In this document: positions 1 to 8,806 of the stretch, piece after piece
Position numbering within the stretch: the first letter of the stretch is position 1
Layout of the letters: each line of letters opens with the position of its first letter
From: an uncultured Flavobacteriales bacterium
Lineage (GTDB): Bacteria; Bacteroidota; Bacteroidia; Flavobacteriales; Flavobacteriaceae
Reading direction: 5' to 3'
NCBI GenBank assembly: GCA_913058295.1
Contig: CAJXRD010000001.1
Coordinates: 62,001-126,000 of the forward strand
DNA length: 64,000 nt
Notes under the pieces: generated by a model
What the model was told of the DNA's origin: nothing
The model's input: the letters and a program-made list of their open reading frames with translations, nothing else
Database searches by the model: none
Program-made: the position numbers and the translations under genes

Positions 1-1590
1 TTGAAATTGAAAACTGTCTCCTTTTTTAACAGAAGCTAAACTTGGTTCAATAAATGCTTCAGATGTAGTAAGCGAATTTGTATTGATAAAGTCCATAAAG
101 GATTTGTCTTTATGGCTATCTGGAGCTTCATCTGTAAATAAACGGTCATAAGATCTTACCTCAGCCTTTAAAGCCTGTGCTATAGACACCCAGTGAAGAG
201 TTCCTTTTACTCTTCGAACACTAGCTTCTGTACCGGTACCGCTTAAACTATTTGAATCGTAAGAACATAATATTTCTGTAATATTTCCTTGGTCATCTTT
301 TAGTATAGAATCTGCTTTAATAATATAGGCGTTTTTCAAACGAACCTCTTTTCCAATGGTTAATCGAAAAAAGTTACCACTTGCTTCTTCTTTAAAATCA
401 TTTCTTTCTATATATAATTCTTTAGAAAAAGGAACTTCTCGAAAACCTGCACTCTCATCTTCAGGGTTGTTTTCAGCTTTTAAAAGCTCAACTTTACCTT
501 CAGGATAATTGGTAATTGTTAGTTTTATAGGGTTTAAAACCGCCATTACACGTGGTGCAATCTTATTTAAATCCTCTCGGATACAAAATTCTAATAAAGA
601 AACATCAATAACATTTTCTCGTTTTGCTACACCAACGGCTTCAATAAATTTCTTTATAGCATTAGGTGTATATCCTCTTCTTCGCAAACCAGATATAGTA
701 GGCATTCTAGGGTCGTCCCAACCGCTAACTATGCTTTCTTCTACCAGTTTAAGTAACTTTCGTTTACTCATAATGGTATAACTTAAGTTAAGCCTAGCAA
801 ATTCACGTTGCTTTGGTGGGTTTGGATATTCCCTAGAACAATACCTAACAACTTCGTCTCTAAACCAATTATAAAGCTTTCTATGGGGTTTAAATTCTAA
901 AGAGCATAACGAGTGTGAGATTTGTTCAATATAATCGCTTTCGCCGTGTGTCCAATCGTACATTGGATAAATACACCAATCGTTTCCTGTTCTATGGTGT
1001 GATTTTTTTAATATTCTATACATTAATGGGTCGCGCATTAACATATTAGGGTCTTCCATATCAATTTTTGCACGAAGAACATAAGTACCTTCTTCAAACT
1101 CTCCCTGTTTCATTCTTTGGAATAAATCTAGGTTTTCTTCTACAGATCGATCGCGAAAAGGACTATTTGTACCCACTTGTGTTGGAGTACCTTTCTGAAG
1201 TCTCATTTCTTCACTTGATTGAGAATCTACATAAGCTTTACCTTCTTTTATTAAAAGTATAGCCCAATCGTAAAGTTGTTGAAAATAATCTGAAGAATAC
1301 AGTTCCTTATCCCATTGATAACCCATCCAAGCAATATCTTCTTTTATAGCGTCTACATATTTCTGTTCCTCTTTTGCAGGGTTGGTGTCATCGAACCTAA
1401 GGTTAACGGGAGCATTATATTTTTCTCCCAAACCAAAACTAATTCCAATAGCCTTAGTATGACCTATATGTAAAAAACCATTAGGCTCTGGAGGAAACCG
1501 AAAACGTAAGTTTTCTTTCGGCATTCCGTTAGTTAAATCTTCTTCTATTATGTGTTCAATAAAATGAAGAGGCTCTGTTGTATTTGACAT
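1..1590 (-). CDS. glnS: Glutaminyl-tRNA synthetase (C-terminus cut by window edge)
   Basis: Charges tRNA-Gln with glutamine in the cytoplasm. The frame is open from the ATG at 1588-1590 to the window edge, giving 530 codons without a stop; bacterial GlnRS is about 550 residues, so only the last part is missing. The translation shows the class I HIGH signature (FLHIGHTKA, residues 39-47) after the typical FRFPPEPNG lead-in, and a KMSKS-type loop (IMSKRK) near residue 273. The tRNA-binding C-terminal beta-barrel region follows. Its presence implies direct Gln-tRNA charging. It is transcribed divergently from folB, with an 82-bp gap. Confident in the family. Confidence 0.96.
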   Translation of the reverse strand, partial: MSNTTEPLHFIEHIIEEDLTNGMPKENLRFRFPPEPNGFLHIGHTKAIGISFGLGEKYNAPVNLRFDDTNPAKEEQKYVDAIKEDIAWMGYQWDKELYSSDYFQQLYDWAILLIKEGKAYVDSQSSEEMRLQKGTPTQVGTNSPFRDRSVEENLDLFQRMKQGEFEEGTYVLRAKIDMEDPNMLMRDPLMYRILKKSHHRTGNDWCIYPMYDWTHGESDYIEQISHSLCSLEFKPHRKLYNWFRDEVVRYCSREYPNPPKQREFARLNLSYTIMSKRKLLKLVEESIVSGWDDPRMPTISGLRRRGYTPNAIKKFIEAVGVAKRENVIDVSLLEFCIREDLNKIAPRVMAVLNPIKLTITNYPEGKVELLKAENNPEDESAGFREVPFSKELYIERNDFKEEASGNFFRLTIGKEVRLKNAYIIKADSILKDDQGNITEILCSYDSNSLSGTGTEASVRRVKGTLHWVSIAQALKAEVRSYDRLFTDEAPDSHKDKSFMDFINTNSLTTSEAFIEPSLASVKKGDSFQFQ

Positions 1591-1672
1591 TCTATAATCT
1601 TTATCAATAAAATTAAACTTTATAAAATCCCGCATTTTGTATGGGATTTGTACCTTTACAAAAATAGTTGAA

Positions 1673-2029
1673 ATGAGCACGATACGGCTAAAAAATATTA
1701 AAATTTATGCTTTCCATGGTTGTATGATGGAAGAAGGGCAGATTGGTTCTGATTATTTGGTAAATCTAAAGGTAAGGGCCGATTTAAATAAGGCACAGGT
1801 TTCAGATGAATTACATGATACTGTAGACTATGTTTTGCTTAATAAAATAGTAAAAGAAGAAATGGCAATTCGATCTAAACTTTTAGAACATGTTGGAAAA
1901 CGTATAGTAGATAGAATACTTGCTTCTATTTCGATGGTTAGTTCGGTGGCTGTAACTGTTTCTAAAGTCAACCCTCCAATTGGTGGGGATGTTTCTGAAG
2001 TAAGTGTAACTATTGTTGCAAAAAGATAA
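1673..2029 (+). CDS. folB: Dihydroneopterin aldolase
   Basis: Folate synthesis: cleaves 7,8-dihydroneopterin to 6-hydroxymethyl-dihydropterin and glycolaldehyde. The start chosen is the ATG at 1673 (protein starts MSTIRLKNIKIYAFHGC), which matches the family N-terminus; an upstream in-frame TTG at 1637 would add 12 unlikely residues. About 118 residues, normal for FolB. The FHG motif, the conserved active-site Glu/Lys regions (DTVDY, LEHVGKRIVDRIL) and the C-terminal VTVSKVNPPIGGDV strand are visible. Single gene, divergent from glnS and upstream of tRNA-Cys. Confidence 0.93.
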   Translation: MSTIRLKNIKIYAFHGCMMEEGQIGSDYLVNLKVRADLNKAQVSDELHDTVDYVLLNKIVKEEMAIRSKLLEHVGKRIVDRILASISMVSSVAVTVSKVNPPIGGDVSEVSVTIVAKR

Positions 2030-2091
2030 TTTTTTTGTAAAACACATAAAACCCTAGAAAAATAGGAGCTTAAAGATGTAAAATAAAAGAC

Positions 2092-2120
2092 TTGTTTTAG
2101 TTATAATTTTTTTACATTTG
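2092..2120 (+). promoter_or_regulatory. Promoter of tRNA-Cys (Flavobacteria type)
   Basis: TTG at 2092-2094, an 18-nt spacer, then TACATTTG at 2113-2120. This fits the Bacteroidota consensus TTG-N17-20-TAnnTTTG exactly and lies about 40 nt before the mature tRNA. Confidence 0.75.
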
Positions 2121-2161
2121 TCGCTTCAAGAAACCTCTTTTATGAGTTTTTTGGAAATTAG

Positions 2162-2232
2162 GGCGTCGTGGCCGAGTGGCTAGGCCGGGCTCTGCAAAAG
2201 CTCTTACAGCGGTTCGAATCCGCTCGACGCCT
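2162..2232 (+). tRNA. tRNA-Cys (GCA)
   Basis: A 71-nt cloverleaf. Acceptor stem GGCGTCG (2162-2168) pairs with CGACGCC (2225-2231), and the discriminator is T. The anticodon loop CTGCAAA carries GCA inside a 5-bp stem with one G-U pair, and the T-loop reads GGTTCGAATCC. The terminal CCA is not encoded (TCA follows). Confidence 0.95.
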
Positions 2233-2233
2233 C

Positions 2234-2267
2234 AAAAAAAACCTCTTGAATATCAAGAGGTTTTTTT
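2234..2267 (+). terminator. Rho-independent terminator after tRNA-Cys
   Basis: Stem CCTCTTGA (2242-2249) with TCAAGAGG (2253-2260), a 3-nt loop, a leading A-run and a trailing run of seven T. Bidirectional in form. Confidence 0.85.
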
Positions 2268-2326
2268 ATTATATAATATTTAATGATTTAAAATGTATTC
2301 TACTTATTGGTTATGAATTAATAGGC

Positions 2327-3139
2327 CTAAAAATTGTCCTTTAAAAACATATTAAATTCTAAATCAAAAATTTGCATAGTTTCATTACCCCAATTAGAAT
2401 GCCCTTCATCAACAATTAATAATTTATTAGGAACTTTAAAGTATTTTAATTTTTCTTTTAATAATTCTGCATTGTCTATTGGCACCTTAACGTCATTAAT
2501 CCCATGAAAAATAATTGTTGGGCTACTTTTTCTAGTAATTTGGAATAATGGGCTTATTTCGCTGGTTGCGTCAAAAGAAGATGAGTAATAGTTTTTATCA
2601 ACTAATAAATCATATAAATAATCAAAATCTGGGTCGTCTCGAAAAACAGGGTGAGTGAAATCTGTTGCACCAGAAATACTACAAACTGTTTTAACACGAT
2701 CTAACTTATCAAAAGAACTATCGTACATTAACGCTAAATGTCCGCCGGCACTTTTTCCGACAAGTGCAAACTCTGGGGTTATTTTATATTCTTTATGCTT
2801 TAACGTTAACTCATTTAATACTAATTCTATATCCATAAATTGATTTGGAAAGGCAAATGTGTTTTTATTTGCCAATACATAGTTCATATTTACAATGGTG
2901 TAGTTTGGATTAGTATTTTGAATTCTTGTTAATAACCCCTCCATACTACTTTTGTCCCCATTAATCCATCTTCCGCCATGAATAAGTATAATTACTTTTG
3001 TTTTATTTACAAAAGAGTTTGTTGGTGAATAAATATCAAAAGTTTGTTTTGGGTGTGAACCATAACTTATATCCTTTATTATTTGATAAGTATTATTGTT
3101 AACTGATTTATTTAATTCTAAATCATTAACATCTAACAC
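2327..3139 (-). CDS. Alpha/beta-hydrolase esterase, lipoprotein remnant at N-terminus
   Basis: A serine esterase/lipase-like alpha/beta hydrolase (270 residues from the GTG at 3137-3139). Visible motifs are the HGGRW oxyanion-hole strand (about residues 54-58), the nucleophile elbow GKSAGG, a late Asp in HGINDVKVP and the catalytic His in DEGHSNW. The frame stays open upstream of the GTG to a TAG at 3206-3208. That extension encodes a lipoprotein signal (core LAFFSC, Cys codon at 3164-3166) but has no ATG, GTG or TTG. So either the original start was lost and the enzyme is now made in the cytoplasm from GTG, or an unusual start is used. A palindrome box and a -7-like element lie just upstream (see 3182-3229). 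Substrate unknown. Confidence 0.75.
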   Translation of the reverse strand: MLDVNDLELNKSVNNNTYQIIKDISYGSHPKQTFDIYSPTNSFVNKTKVIILIHGGRWINGDKSSMEGLLTRIQNTNPNYTIVNMNYVLANKNTFAFPNQFMDIELVLNELTLKHKEYKITPEFALVGKSAGGHLALMYDSSFDKLDRVKTVCSISGATDFTHPVFRDDPDFDYLYDLLVDKNYYSSSFDATSEISPLFQITRKSSPTIIFHGINDVKVPIDNAELLKEKLKYFKVPNKLLIVDEGHSNWGNETMQIFDLEFNMFLKDNF

Positions 3140-3181
3140 CTCTTCATTTAAGTCGTTTTTAGCACAAGAGAAAAAAGCTAA

Positions 3182-3229
3182 AGAAAATATAGAAAATATT
3201 AAAGTCTAAATATGACAAATGCTGTCATA
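3182..3229 (-). promoter_or_regulatory. Palindrome box plus -7-like element before the esterase
   Basis: TATGACA (3211-3217) and TGTCATA (3223-3229) form perfect 7-bp arms around a 5-nt centre, with the centre at 3220. On the minus strand TATTTTCT begins at 3189, exactly 31 nt from the palindrome centre. That is the same spacing as at three other copies in this window, although this -7 matches TAnnTTTG poorly (TTCT for TTTG). Transcription would start inside the decayed lipoprotein signal, which fits use of the GTG start. Confidence 0.5.
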
Positions 3230-3247
3230 GTGTTAAATATTAAAAAA

Positions 3248-3931
3248 TTATTCTATAATTTCTGTAGTTTCAGGAATACGGTCCATTTCTTTTTGAAGCT
3301 TGTCTGGGAATATACCTTGAAGTAATAATAATATACCAAAGCCAACAATTAAAGCACTTACCCATTTTTTAGTTTTTATTATAAATCGCGGAGTAAGGTT
3401 GTTTTTTAATTTTTTAGCAAGAAATATTTTGAGTAAATCGGTTAGAAATAAAGTAATTAAAACAGTGCTCAAAAATAAAAACACTCCATTTTTTTGAGTG
3501 GTTATAGCTTGAGCAATAACAATTGTAGCAATCCAAGCTGCTAATACCCCAAAGTTTACAAAATTAAGTAAGAAGCCTTTTAAAAAGAGACCCCCATGAT
3601 TTTTTTTTGTATTTACAGAATAATGTTCTCTAACAATTTTTATAAAAGATTTCGCAGTTCGTATATAAGATATTACTCCAAAAGCAATTAAAACCACTCC
3701 TCCAAATATTAATAAACCTGGATCATCTTTTACTTTTTCGAGTATCATACTAGTACTATAAAAAGCAATTAGAATAAATATAATATCAGAAAAAATAGCT
3801 CCTAAGTCAAAGAAAACTGCTGCTTTAAAACCTTTAGTAATACTAGTTTCTATAAGGGTAAAAAATACTGGGCCTATTGCAAATGCAAGAAGAAAACCAT
3901 AAAAAGCCGCGTATAATAAACCATCGAACAT
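3248..3931 (-). CDS. LysE-type membrane exporter
   Basis: A 227-residue inner-membrane protein with about six hydrophobic segments. The N-terminus carries the LysE/RhtB family pattern: a first helix ending FAIGPVFFTLIETSITKGFKAA, followed by FFDLGAIFSDIIFILIAF. The family exports amino acids or related small molecules by proton exchange; the substrate here cannot be told. A short loop after the third helix and a charged C-terminus are usual. It is downstream of the RNase R gene on the same strand, 48 bp away, so the two may be co-transcribed. Confidence 0.82.
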   Translation of the reverse strand: MFDGLLYAAFYGFLLAFAIGPVFFTLIETSITKGFKAAVFFDLGAIFSDIIFILIAFYSTSMILEKVKDDPGLLIFGGVVLIAFGVISYIRTAKSFIKIVREHYSVNTKKNHGGLFLKGFLLNFVNFGVLAAWIATIVIAQAITTQKNGVFLFLSTVLITLFLTDLLKIFLAKKLKNNLTPRFIIKTKKWVSALIVGFGILLLLQGIFPDKLQKEMDRIPETTEIIE

Positions 3932-3979
3932 AGTTATACAAAAGTAGTAAATACTTTGTTCTTGATTTATTTATATTAC

Positions 3980-6187
3980 TTATTCTTCAAAATCTTGTTT
4001 ACCACCTAACATTTCAAAATCTAATTGTTTTCTAACTAGATCTGCATTCTTTACACGCACATAAACCTCATCTCCTAATTGATAGGTTTTTTTAGACTTA
4101 TCTCCTACAGCAGCAAACTCTTCTTTATGAAATACATAATGATCGTCTTTCATATCTTGTAGACGAACCATTCCTTCACATTTATTACTCACTATTTCTA
4201 TATATATTCCCCAATCTGTTACTCCAGAAATAACCCCTAAAAAGTTATTATCTTTATGATCGGACATGTATTTTACTTGCATGTATTTTATACTTTCTCG
4301 TTCAGCTCTTGCAGCTAATCCTTCCATTTCACTGCTATGCGCACATTTATCTTCGTATAATTTACTATCTGCAGATTTTCCTTTATCTAAATAGTGCTGT
4401 AATAATCGATGTACCATTACATCGGGGTATCTTCTAATTGGAGATGTAAAGTGTGTATAATAATCAAAAGCTAATCCATAATGTCCAATATTATTGGTGG
4501 TATAAACCGCTTTACTCATAGATCGTATTGCAAGAGTATCTACTAAGTTTTGCTCTTTTTTTCCTGAAACATCTTTTAATAATTTATTTAAAGAAGCGGA
4601 AGTAGATTTTCTATCTCGCGTGTCAAGTTTGTAACCAAATTGTCTAATTATATTTTCTAAAGCTGCTAATTTTTCATCGTCTGGCTGATCATGAACTCTA
4701 TATACAAAAGTGTGTTTTACCGATTGTTTTCCTATAAATTCAGCTACACTACGATTTGCTAATAACATAAACTCTTCTATTAGTTTATTAGCATCTTTAC
4801 TTTCTTTAAAATAAACTCCCTCTGGATTATTATTTTCATCCAAATTGAATTTAACTTCTACTTTATCAAAGGATATTGCACCAGAACTCATTCTTTTTTT
4901 ACGAAGAATTTTAGCAATCTCATCCATTTTTAAAATAGCTTCTGAAATCTCTCTTTTTACTTTATAACTTTTTCCTGTGATGGAAATATTTTCTGGTATT
5001 TCATGAATTGCATCCTCTTCGTTTTCAATTAGATATTGTGCTTCTTCATAAGCAAATCTAGCATCACTATAAGTAACTGTTCTACCAAACCATTTATCTG
5101 TTACTTCTCCTTTGCTATCCATTTTAAAAACCGCTGAAAAGGTAAATTTTTCTTCATTTGGTCTTAATGAACAAGCATTATTAGATAAAACTTCTGGCAA
5201 CATTGGTACTACTCTATCTACTAAATAAACAGAAGTAGCGCGTTCATAAGCTTCATCGTCTAAAATAGTTCCTGGTACTAAATAGTGAGATACATCTGCA
5301 ATATGAATTCCTATTTCATAAGTATTATCACTTAAAATTTTAAAAGATAATGCATCATCAAAATCTTTAGCATCTTTTGGATCGATAGTAAAAGTTAAGT
5401 CTTTACGCATATCGCGCCTTTTCTTAATTTCTTCTTTATGAATTTTAGTGTCTATATTGTTAGCGTAGTCTTCTATTTCTTTCGGAAATTCATATGGTAA
5501 TCCGTATTGTGCTAAAATAGAATGGATCTCTGTATTATGATCTCCAGGTTTACCAAGTACTTTTATTACATTCCCGAATGGAGAATCTTTTTTTTCTGGC
5601 CAATCTTCTATAGATACTAGTACTTTTTCTCCATTTTTTGCACCGTTTATTTTATCTTTTGGAATAAATATATCGGTATACATTTTAGCATCAGAGCAAA
5701 CAACAAAAGCAAAACGTTCTTGTATTTGTATTACTCCTACAAACTCCGTACGTTTTCTTTGAATAATTTTTGTTATTTCTCCTTCTTGTTTACCACCTTT
5801 TCTTCTTTTAAAAACATATACTTCTACCGTATCTCCATGTAAAGTATGATTTAAGTTTTTGTTATTGATAAAAATATCTTCTTCTAAATCAGCTACAACT
5901 ATATAGGCTTGTCCTCTAGAAGTAACATCTGCAACTCCAGTATAATAATTTTTTGAGGCTTTAATAATATATTTTCCTCTTTCTATTTCTTCAATTTTAT
6001 CTTCTAATTGAAGGCTCTTTAATCGTTTTATAATTAAATTTCTAGTACTCGTATCTCTAACATCTAGGCTAGATGCTATTTGTTTATAATTTATTGGGTT
6101 TGAATTTTCTTTCCTTAAAATAGTAAGGATACTCTGGGTAAGATTGTTTGTATTAGAATTATTTCGCCTCTTATTTCTTTTCGACAT
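3980..6187 (-). CDS. rnr: Ribonuclease R (RNB-family 3'-5' exoribonuclease)
   Basis: Degrades structured RNA, including mRNA and defective rRNA. 735 residues, close to the usual size. Order: a basic N-terminal winged-helix region (residues 15-75), two cold-shock/OB domains (about 80-240), the RNB catalytic domain, and a C-terminal S1 domain (about 640-725). The catalytic signature DPKDAKDFDDALSF holds the Asp residues that bind magnesium, followed by YEIGIHIADVSHY and the HFTSPIRRYPD motif. A VacB-like basic tail is short. It is transcribed away from the candidate origin gap and from the DUF2007 gene. Confidence 0.95.
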   Translation of the reverse strand: MSKRNKRRNNSNTNNLTQSILTILRKENSNPINYKQIASSLDVRDTSTRNLIIKRLKSLQLEDKIEEIERGKYIIKASKNYYTGVADVTSRGQAYIVVADLEEDIFINNKNLNHTLHGDTVEVYVFKRRKGGKQEGEITKIIQRKRTEFVGVIQIQERFAFVVCSDAKMYTDIFIPKDKINGAKNGEKVLVSIEDWPEKKDSPFGNVIKVLGKPGDHNTEIHSILAQYGLPYEFPKEIEDYANNIDTKIHKEEIKKRRDMRKDLTFTIDPKDAKDFDDALSFKILSDNTYEIGIHIADVSHYLVPGTILDDEAYERATSVYLVDRVVPMLPEVLSNNACSLRPNEEKFTFSAVFKMDSKGEVTDKWFGRTVTYSDARFAYEEAQYLIENEEDAIHEIPENISITGKSYKVKREISEAILKMDEIAKILRKKRMSSGAISFDKVEVKFNLDENNNPEGVYFKESKDANKLIEEFMLLANRSVAEFIGKQSVKHTFVYRVHDQPDDEKLAALENIIRQFGYKLDTRDRKSTSASLNKLLKDVSGKKEQNLVDTLAIRSMSKAVYTTNNIGHYGLAFDYYTHFTSPIRRYPDVMVHRLLQHYLDKGKSADSKLYEDKCAHSSEMEGLAARAERESIKYMQVKYMSDHKDNNFLGVISGVTDWGIYIEIVSNKCEGMVRLQDMKDDHYVFHKEEFAAVGDKSKKTYQLGDEVYVRVKNADLVRKQLDFEMLGGKQDFEE

Positions 6188-6278
6188 TGTTAAATTTTAT
6201 TAATTGTAAATGTAAGACTTATAAATGTATAGAGATATTATTAAATTATTATATTAGAGTTATTAAATATTAAACGAT

Positions 6279-6518
6279 ATGGAAGATTTTATAACTGTTG
6301 CTCGATTTACTTTTACTAGTGATTATGCTGTTTTAGAACTATTACTTCAACAAGAAGAAATACGATATGTATTTTTAAATGAAACTGTAATTAATATTCT
6401 TCCTTTTCATTCTAACGCTTTCGGAGGAATTAGATTGCAAGTTCATCTTGAAGATAAAGAAAAAACTATTCAAATAATTAACGATTTAGATAAGTCTGCT
6501 TCTTTGAAAATAGTTTAG
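6279..6518 (+). CDS. DUF2007-type putative signal-transducing protein
   Basis: A 79-residue protein of the DUF2007 type: begins FITVARFTFTSDYAVLELLLQQEEI, has the central FLNETVINILP and ends in a beta strand GGIRLQVHLEDKEKT. The family has a ferredoxin-like fold related to PII and nucleotide-binding regulators; its function is not known. Divergent from rnr. Confidence 0.72.
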   Translation: MEDFITVARFTFTSDYAVLELLLQQEEIRYVFLNETVINILPFHSNAFGGIRLQVHLEDKEKTIQIINDLDKSASLKIV

Positions 6519-6998
6519 TTTTTTTGTTATTAACATATATAATATAATATTCATTTTTTTTAATAAATTTAAAAATAAAAATAGTGCTTATTATAGCTTG
6601 TTAATAGTTACTATAACTTTTTTACTATTTGTTTTGATTTTGAGTTAATCCTAATTTACATAGATTTATCAACAGTAAATGAACGTGTTTCTTCTCTGAA
6701 GAATAGGTATATAGATTATTAAACTAACAGTTGTAAACAACCTTTATAAACATACTTTTTTTAATAAGTATTTTAATTTATTTAGTTGAAAAACTACTTT
6801 TCTAAACCAATAACTTTTCTAAAATTTATAGCTAACTAATTTGCTTAATAAAATTAAAAAAGTCTATGGAATTTTTAATTCAATAATCAAAATTTAATTA
6901 TTGAAATTTGATTAACAATTATCAACACCTTGTTAACGGATAGAAATAATAAAGTAATTATTAATTATATCTAATATCTTTGTAAAAACAATCTTCTC
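6519..6998. other. 480-bp AT-rich gap; possible replication origin
   Basis: No coding potential. TTATCAACA, one base from the DnaA box TTATCCACA, occurs at 6665-6673 and 6919-6927, with a looser TTATAAACA between them. The right half has long inverted repeats in almost pure AT sequence: TCAATAAT with ATTATTGA, and AATCAAA with TTTGATT, around 6880-6912. A -7 element TATCTTTG at 6975-6982 serves rpiB with a short leader. The two exact 9-mers are more than chance predicts (I estimate about 0.015 expected here on both strands). GC skew and the position of dnaA are not visible from this window, so the origin call is tentative. Confidence 0.35.
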
Positions 6999-7430
6999 AT
7001 GAAAATAGCAATAGGAAACGACCACGCAGGTCCAGATTATAAAAAAGCGATTATAGATTTATTAACAAGTAAAGATATTATTGTAAATAACTATGGAACC
7101 AATACCTTTGATAGTGTAGATTACCCAGACTTTATTCATCCAGTAGCAGAAGATGTAGCTTCAAATAAAGTAGATTTAGGAATTATTATTTGTGGTTCAG
7201 GGAATGGTGCTGCAATGACTGCTAATAAATATCAAAAAGTTCGTGCTGCATTATGTTGGACTAAAGAAATAACAGAGTTAGCACGATTACATAACGATGC
7301 TAATATTTTAAGTATTCCTGCTCGTTATACTAGTATTCCACAAGCGGTTGCTATGGTAGAAATTTTTTTAAATACTAAATTTGAAGGTGGGCGACACCAA
7401 AATAGAGTAGATAAAATTCCCTGTTCTTAA
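6999..7430 (+). CDS. rpiB: Ribose-5-phosphate isomerase B
   Basis: Interconverts ribose 5-phosphate and ribulose 5-phosphate in the pentose phosphate pathway. 143 residues, the normal size. Starts MKIAIGNDHAG, with the phosphate-binding region; the catalytic Cys65 lies in GIIICGSGNG, and the C-terminal GGRHQNRVDKI is typical of the RpiB/LacAB fold. First gene of a tight plus-strand group with the CDF exporter (3-nt gap) and a GNAT gene (2-nt gap). Confidence 0.95.
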   Translation: MKIAIGNDHAGPDYKKAIIDLLTSKDIIVNNYGTNTFDSVDYPDFIHPVAEDVASNKVDLGIIICGSGNGAAMTANKYQKVRAALCWTKEITELARLHNDANILSIPARYTSIPQAVAMVEIFLNTKFEGGRHQNRVDKIPCS

Positions 7431-7433
7431 ATA

Positions 7434-8357
7434 ATGGGACATTCCCATTCACATAAACATTCTCAAACCCATAATAATGGTGATTTAAAAGGAAAGAAAC
7501 TTTTATTTACTATTGTACTCAATATTATTATTACCATTTCACAGGTAATTGGTGGCTTAATTTCAGGCAGTCTTTCTTTATTATCTGATGCACTTCATAA
7601 TTTTAGTGATGTTGTTTCCCTTATTATAAGTTTTATAGCAGATTTATTTACAAAAAAAGAAGCTTCCTTTAAAAGAACTTTTGGCTATAAAAGAGCTGAA
7701 ATTATTGCAGCATTTATAAACTCTTCTACCCTTATTATTGTTGCGTTTTATTTAGTATATGAAGCGGTTGAACGTTTTTTTAATCCTCAAGAAATTAAAA
7801 GTGGACTCGTAATTTGGTTGGCACTTTTAGCTATTTTTGCAAACGGATTCAGTGTGATTCTATTAAAAAGTGAAGCTAAAGAAAATATGAATATGCGTTC
7901 TGCCTATCTTCATTTATTTACTGATATGGCAGCCTCTATAGCGGTTTTAGTAGGTGGTTTATTAATGAAATATTTTCAATGGTTTTGGGTAGATAGTCTA
8001 CTTACTATATTAATTGCAGTCTATCTTTTATATATGGGTTACGATTTACTAAAAACTTCTTTTAAAGTTTTAATGTTGTTTACTCCAGAAGATATTAATA
8101 TTAAAAAAATTAATACAACGATTTTACAAATTCCAGAAATTAAAAACATACATCATATTCATATTTGGCAATTAAATGAAGAAGAAGTACATATGGAAGC
8201 ACATGTAGATTTTTATAAAAACATCACTTTAATCGAATTTGAAAAAATATTAATTCAAATAGAAGAAATACTGAATAATGATTTTGGTATCAATCATATA
8301 AATATTCAACCAGAATTTCAGAAAATGGATTCAAAAGAAATGGTTGTACAAGATTAA
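7434..8357 (+). CDS. Cation diffusion facilitator (zinc/metal exporter)
   Basis: A 307-residue CDF-family proton/metal antiporter in the inner membrane. The His-rich N-terminus (GHSHSHKHSQTH) is a metal-binding loop. Six hydrophobic segments follow; the site-A residues are visible in LLSDALHNFSDV (helix II) and in LHLFTDMAAS (helix V). The C-terminal cytoplasmic domain (about 215-300) has the HHIHIWQL and MEAHVDF strands typical of zinc-sensing CDF dimers. Zn2+ is the likely substrate; Co2+ or Cd2+ are possible. Co-transcribed with rpiB. Confidence 0.9.
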   Translation: MGHSHSHKHSQTHNNGDLKGKKLLFTIVLNIIITISQVIGGLISGSLSLLSDALHNFSDVVSLIISFIADLFTKKEASFKRTFGYKRAEIIAAFINSSTLIIVAFYLVYEAVERFFNPQEIKSGLVIWLALLAIFANGFSVILLKSEAKENMNMRSAYLHLFTDMAASIAVLVGGLLMKYFQWFWVDSLLTILIAVYLLYMGYDLLKTSFKVLMLFTPEDINIKKINTTILQIPEIKNIHHIHIWQLNEEEVHMEAHVDFYKNITLIEFEKILIQIEEILNNDFGINHINIQPEFQKMDSKEMVVQD

Positions 8358-8359
8358 TT

Positions 8360-8806
8360 ATGAATATAAGCGTAAAAACATTCGAACAACTCACTAATAC
8401 AGAACTCTACAAAATTTTACAGCTTCGTACTGAAGTTTTTGTAGTGGAACAGGATTGTGTATATCAAGATATAGACGGAAAAGATGATAAAGGACTTCAT
8501 ATTATAGGCACAAAAGAAGGTGAAATAGTTGCTTATACTCGTTGTTTTAAACCAGGTGACTACTTTAAAGAAGCCTCTATTGGGAGAGTTGTTGTAATGA
8601 AATCACAAAGAAAATACAAGTACGGAAACGATATAATGAACGCTTCTGTTAAAGCGATTAAAACACATTATAATACAAGCCTTATAAAAATATCTGCGCA
8701 ATGCTACCTCGATAAATTTTATACCAACCTTGGATTTAAAGCTATAGGAGATGGATATTTAGAAGATGGAATTCCACATATTGCAATGTTAAAAAGTGGC
8801 GATTAA
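8360..8806 (+). CDS. elaA: GNAT acetyltransferase, ElaA family
   Basis: 148 residues with the ElaA pattern: ELYKILQLRTEVFVVEQDCVYQDIDGKD at the N-terminus, then IGRVVVMKSQRKYKYG, the acetyl-CoA pyrophosphate loop region. Transfers an acetyl group from acetyl-CoA to an unknown amine. Last gene of the rpiB group; its stop overlaps the stop of the convergent YbjQ gene by 4 bp. Confidence 0.85.
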   Translation: MNISVKTFEQLTNTELYKILQLRTEVFVVEQDCVYQDIDGKDDKGLHIIGTKEGEIVAYTRCFKPGDYFKEASIGRVVVMKSQRKYKYGNDIMNASVKAIKTHYNTSLIKISAQCYLDKFYTNLGFKAIGDGYLEDGIPHIAMLKSGD

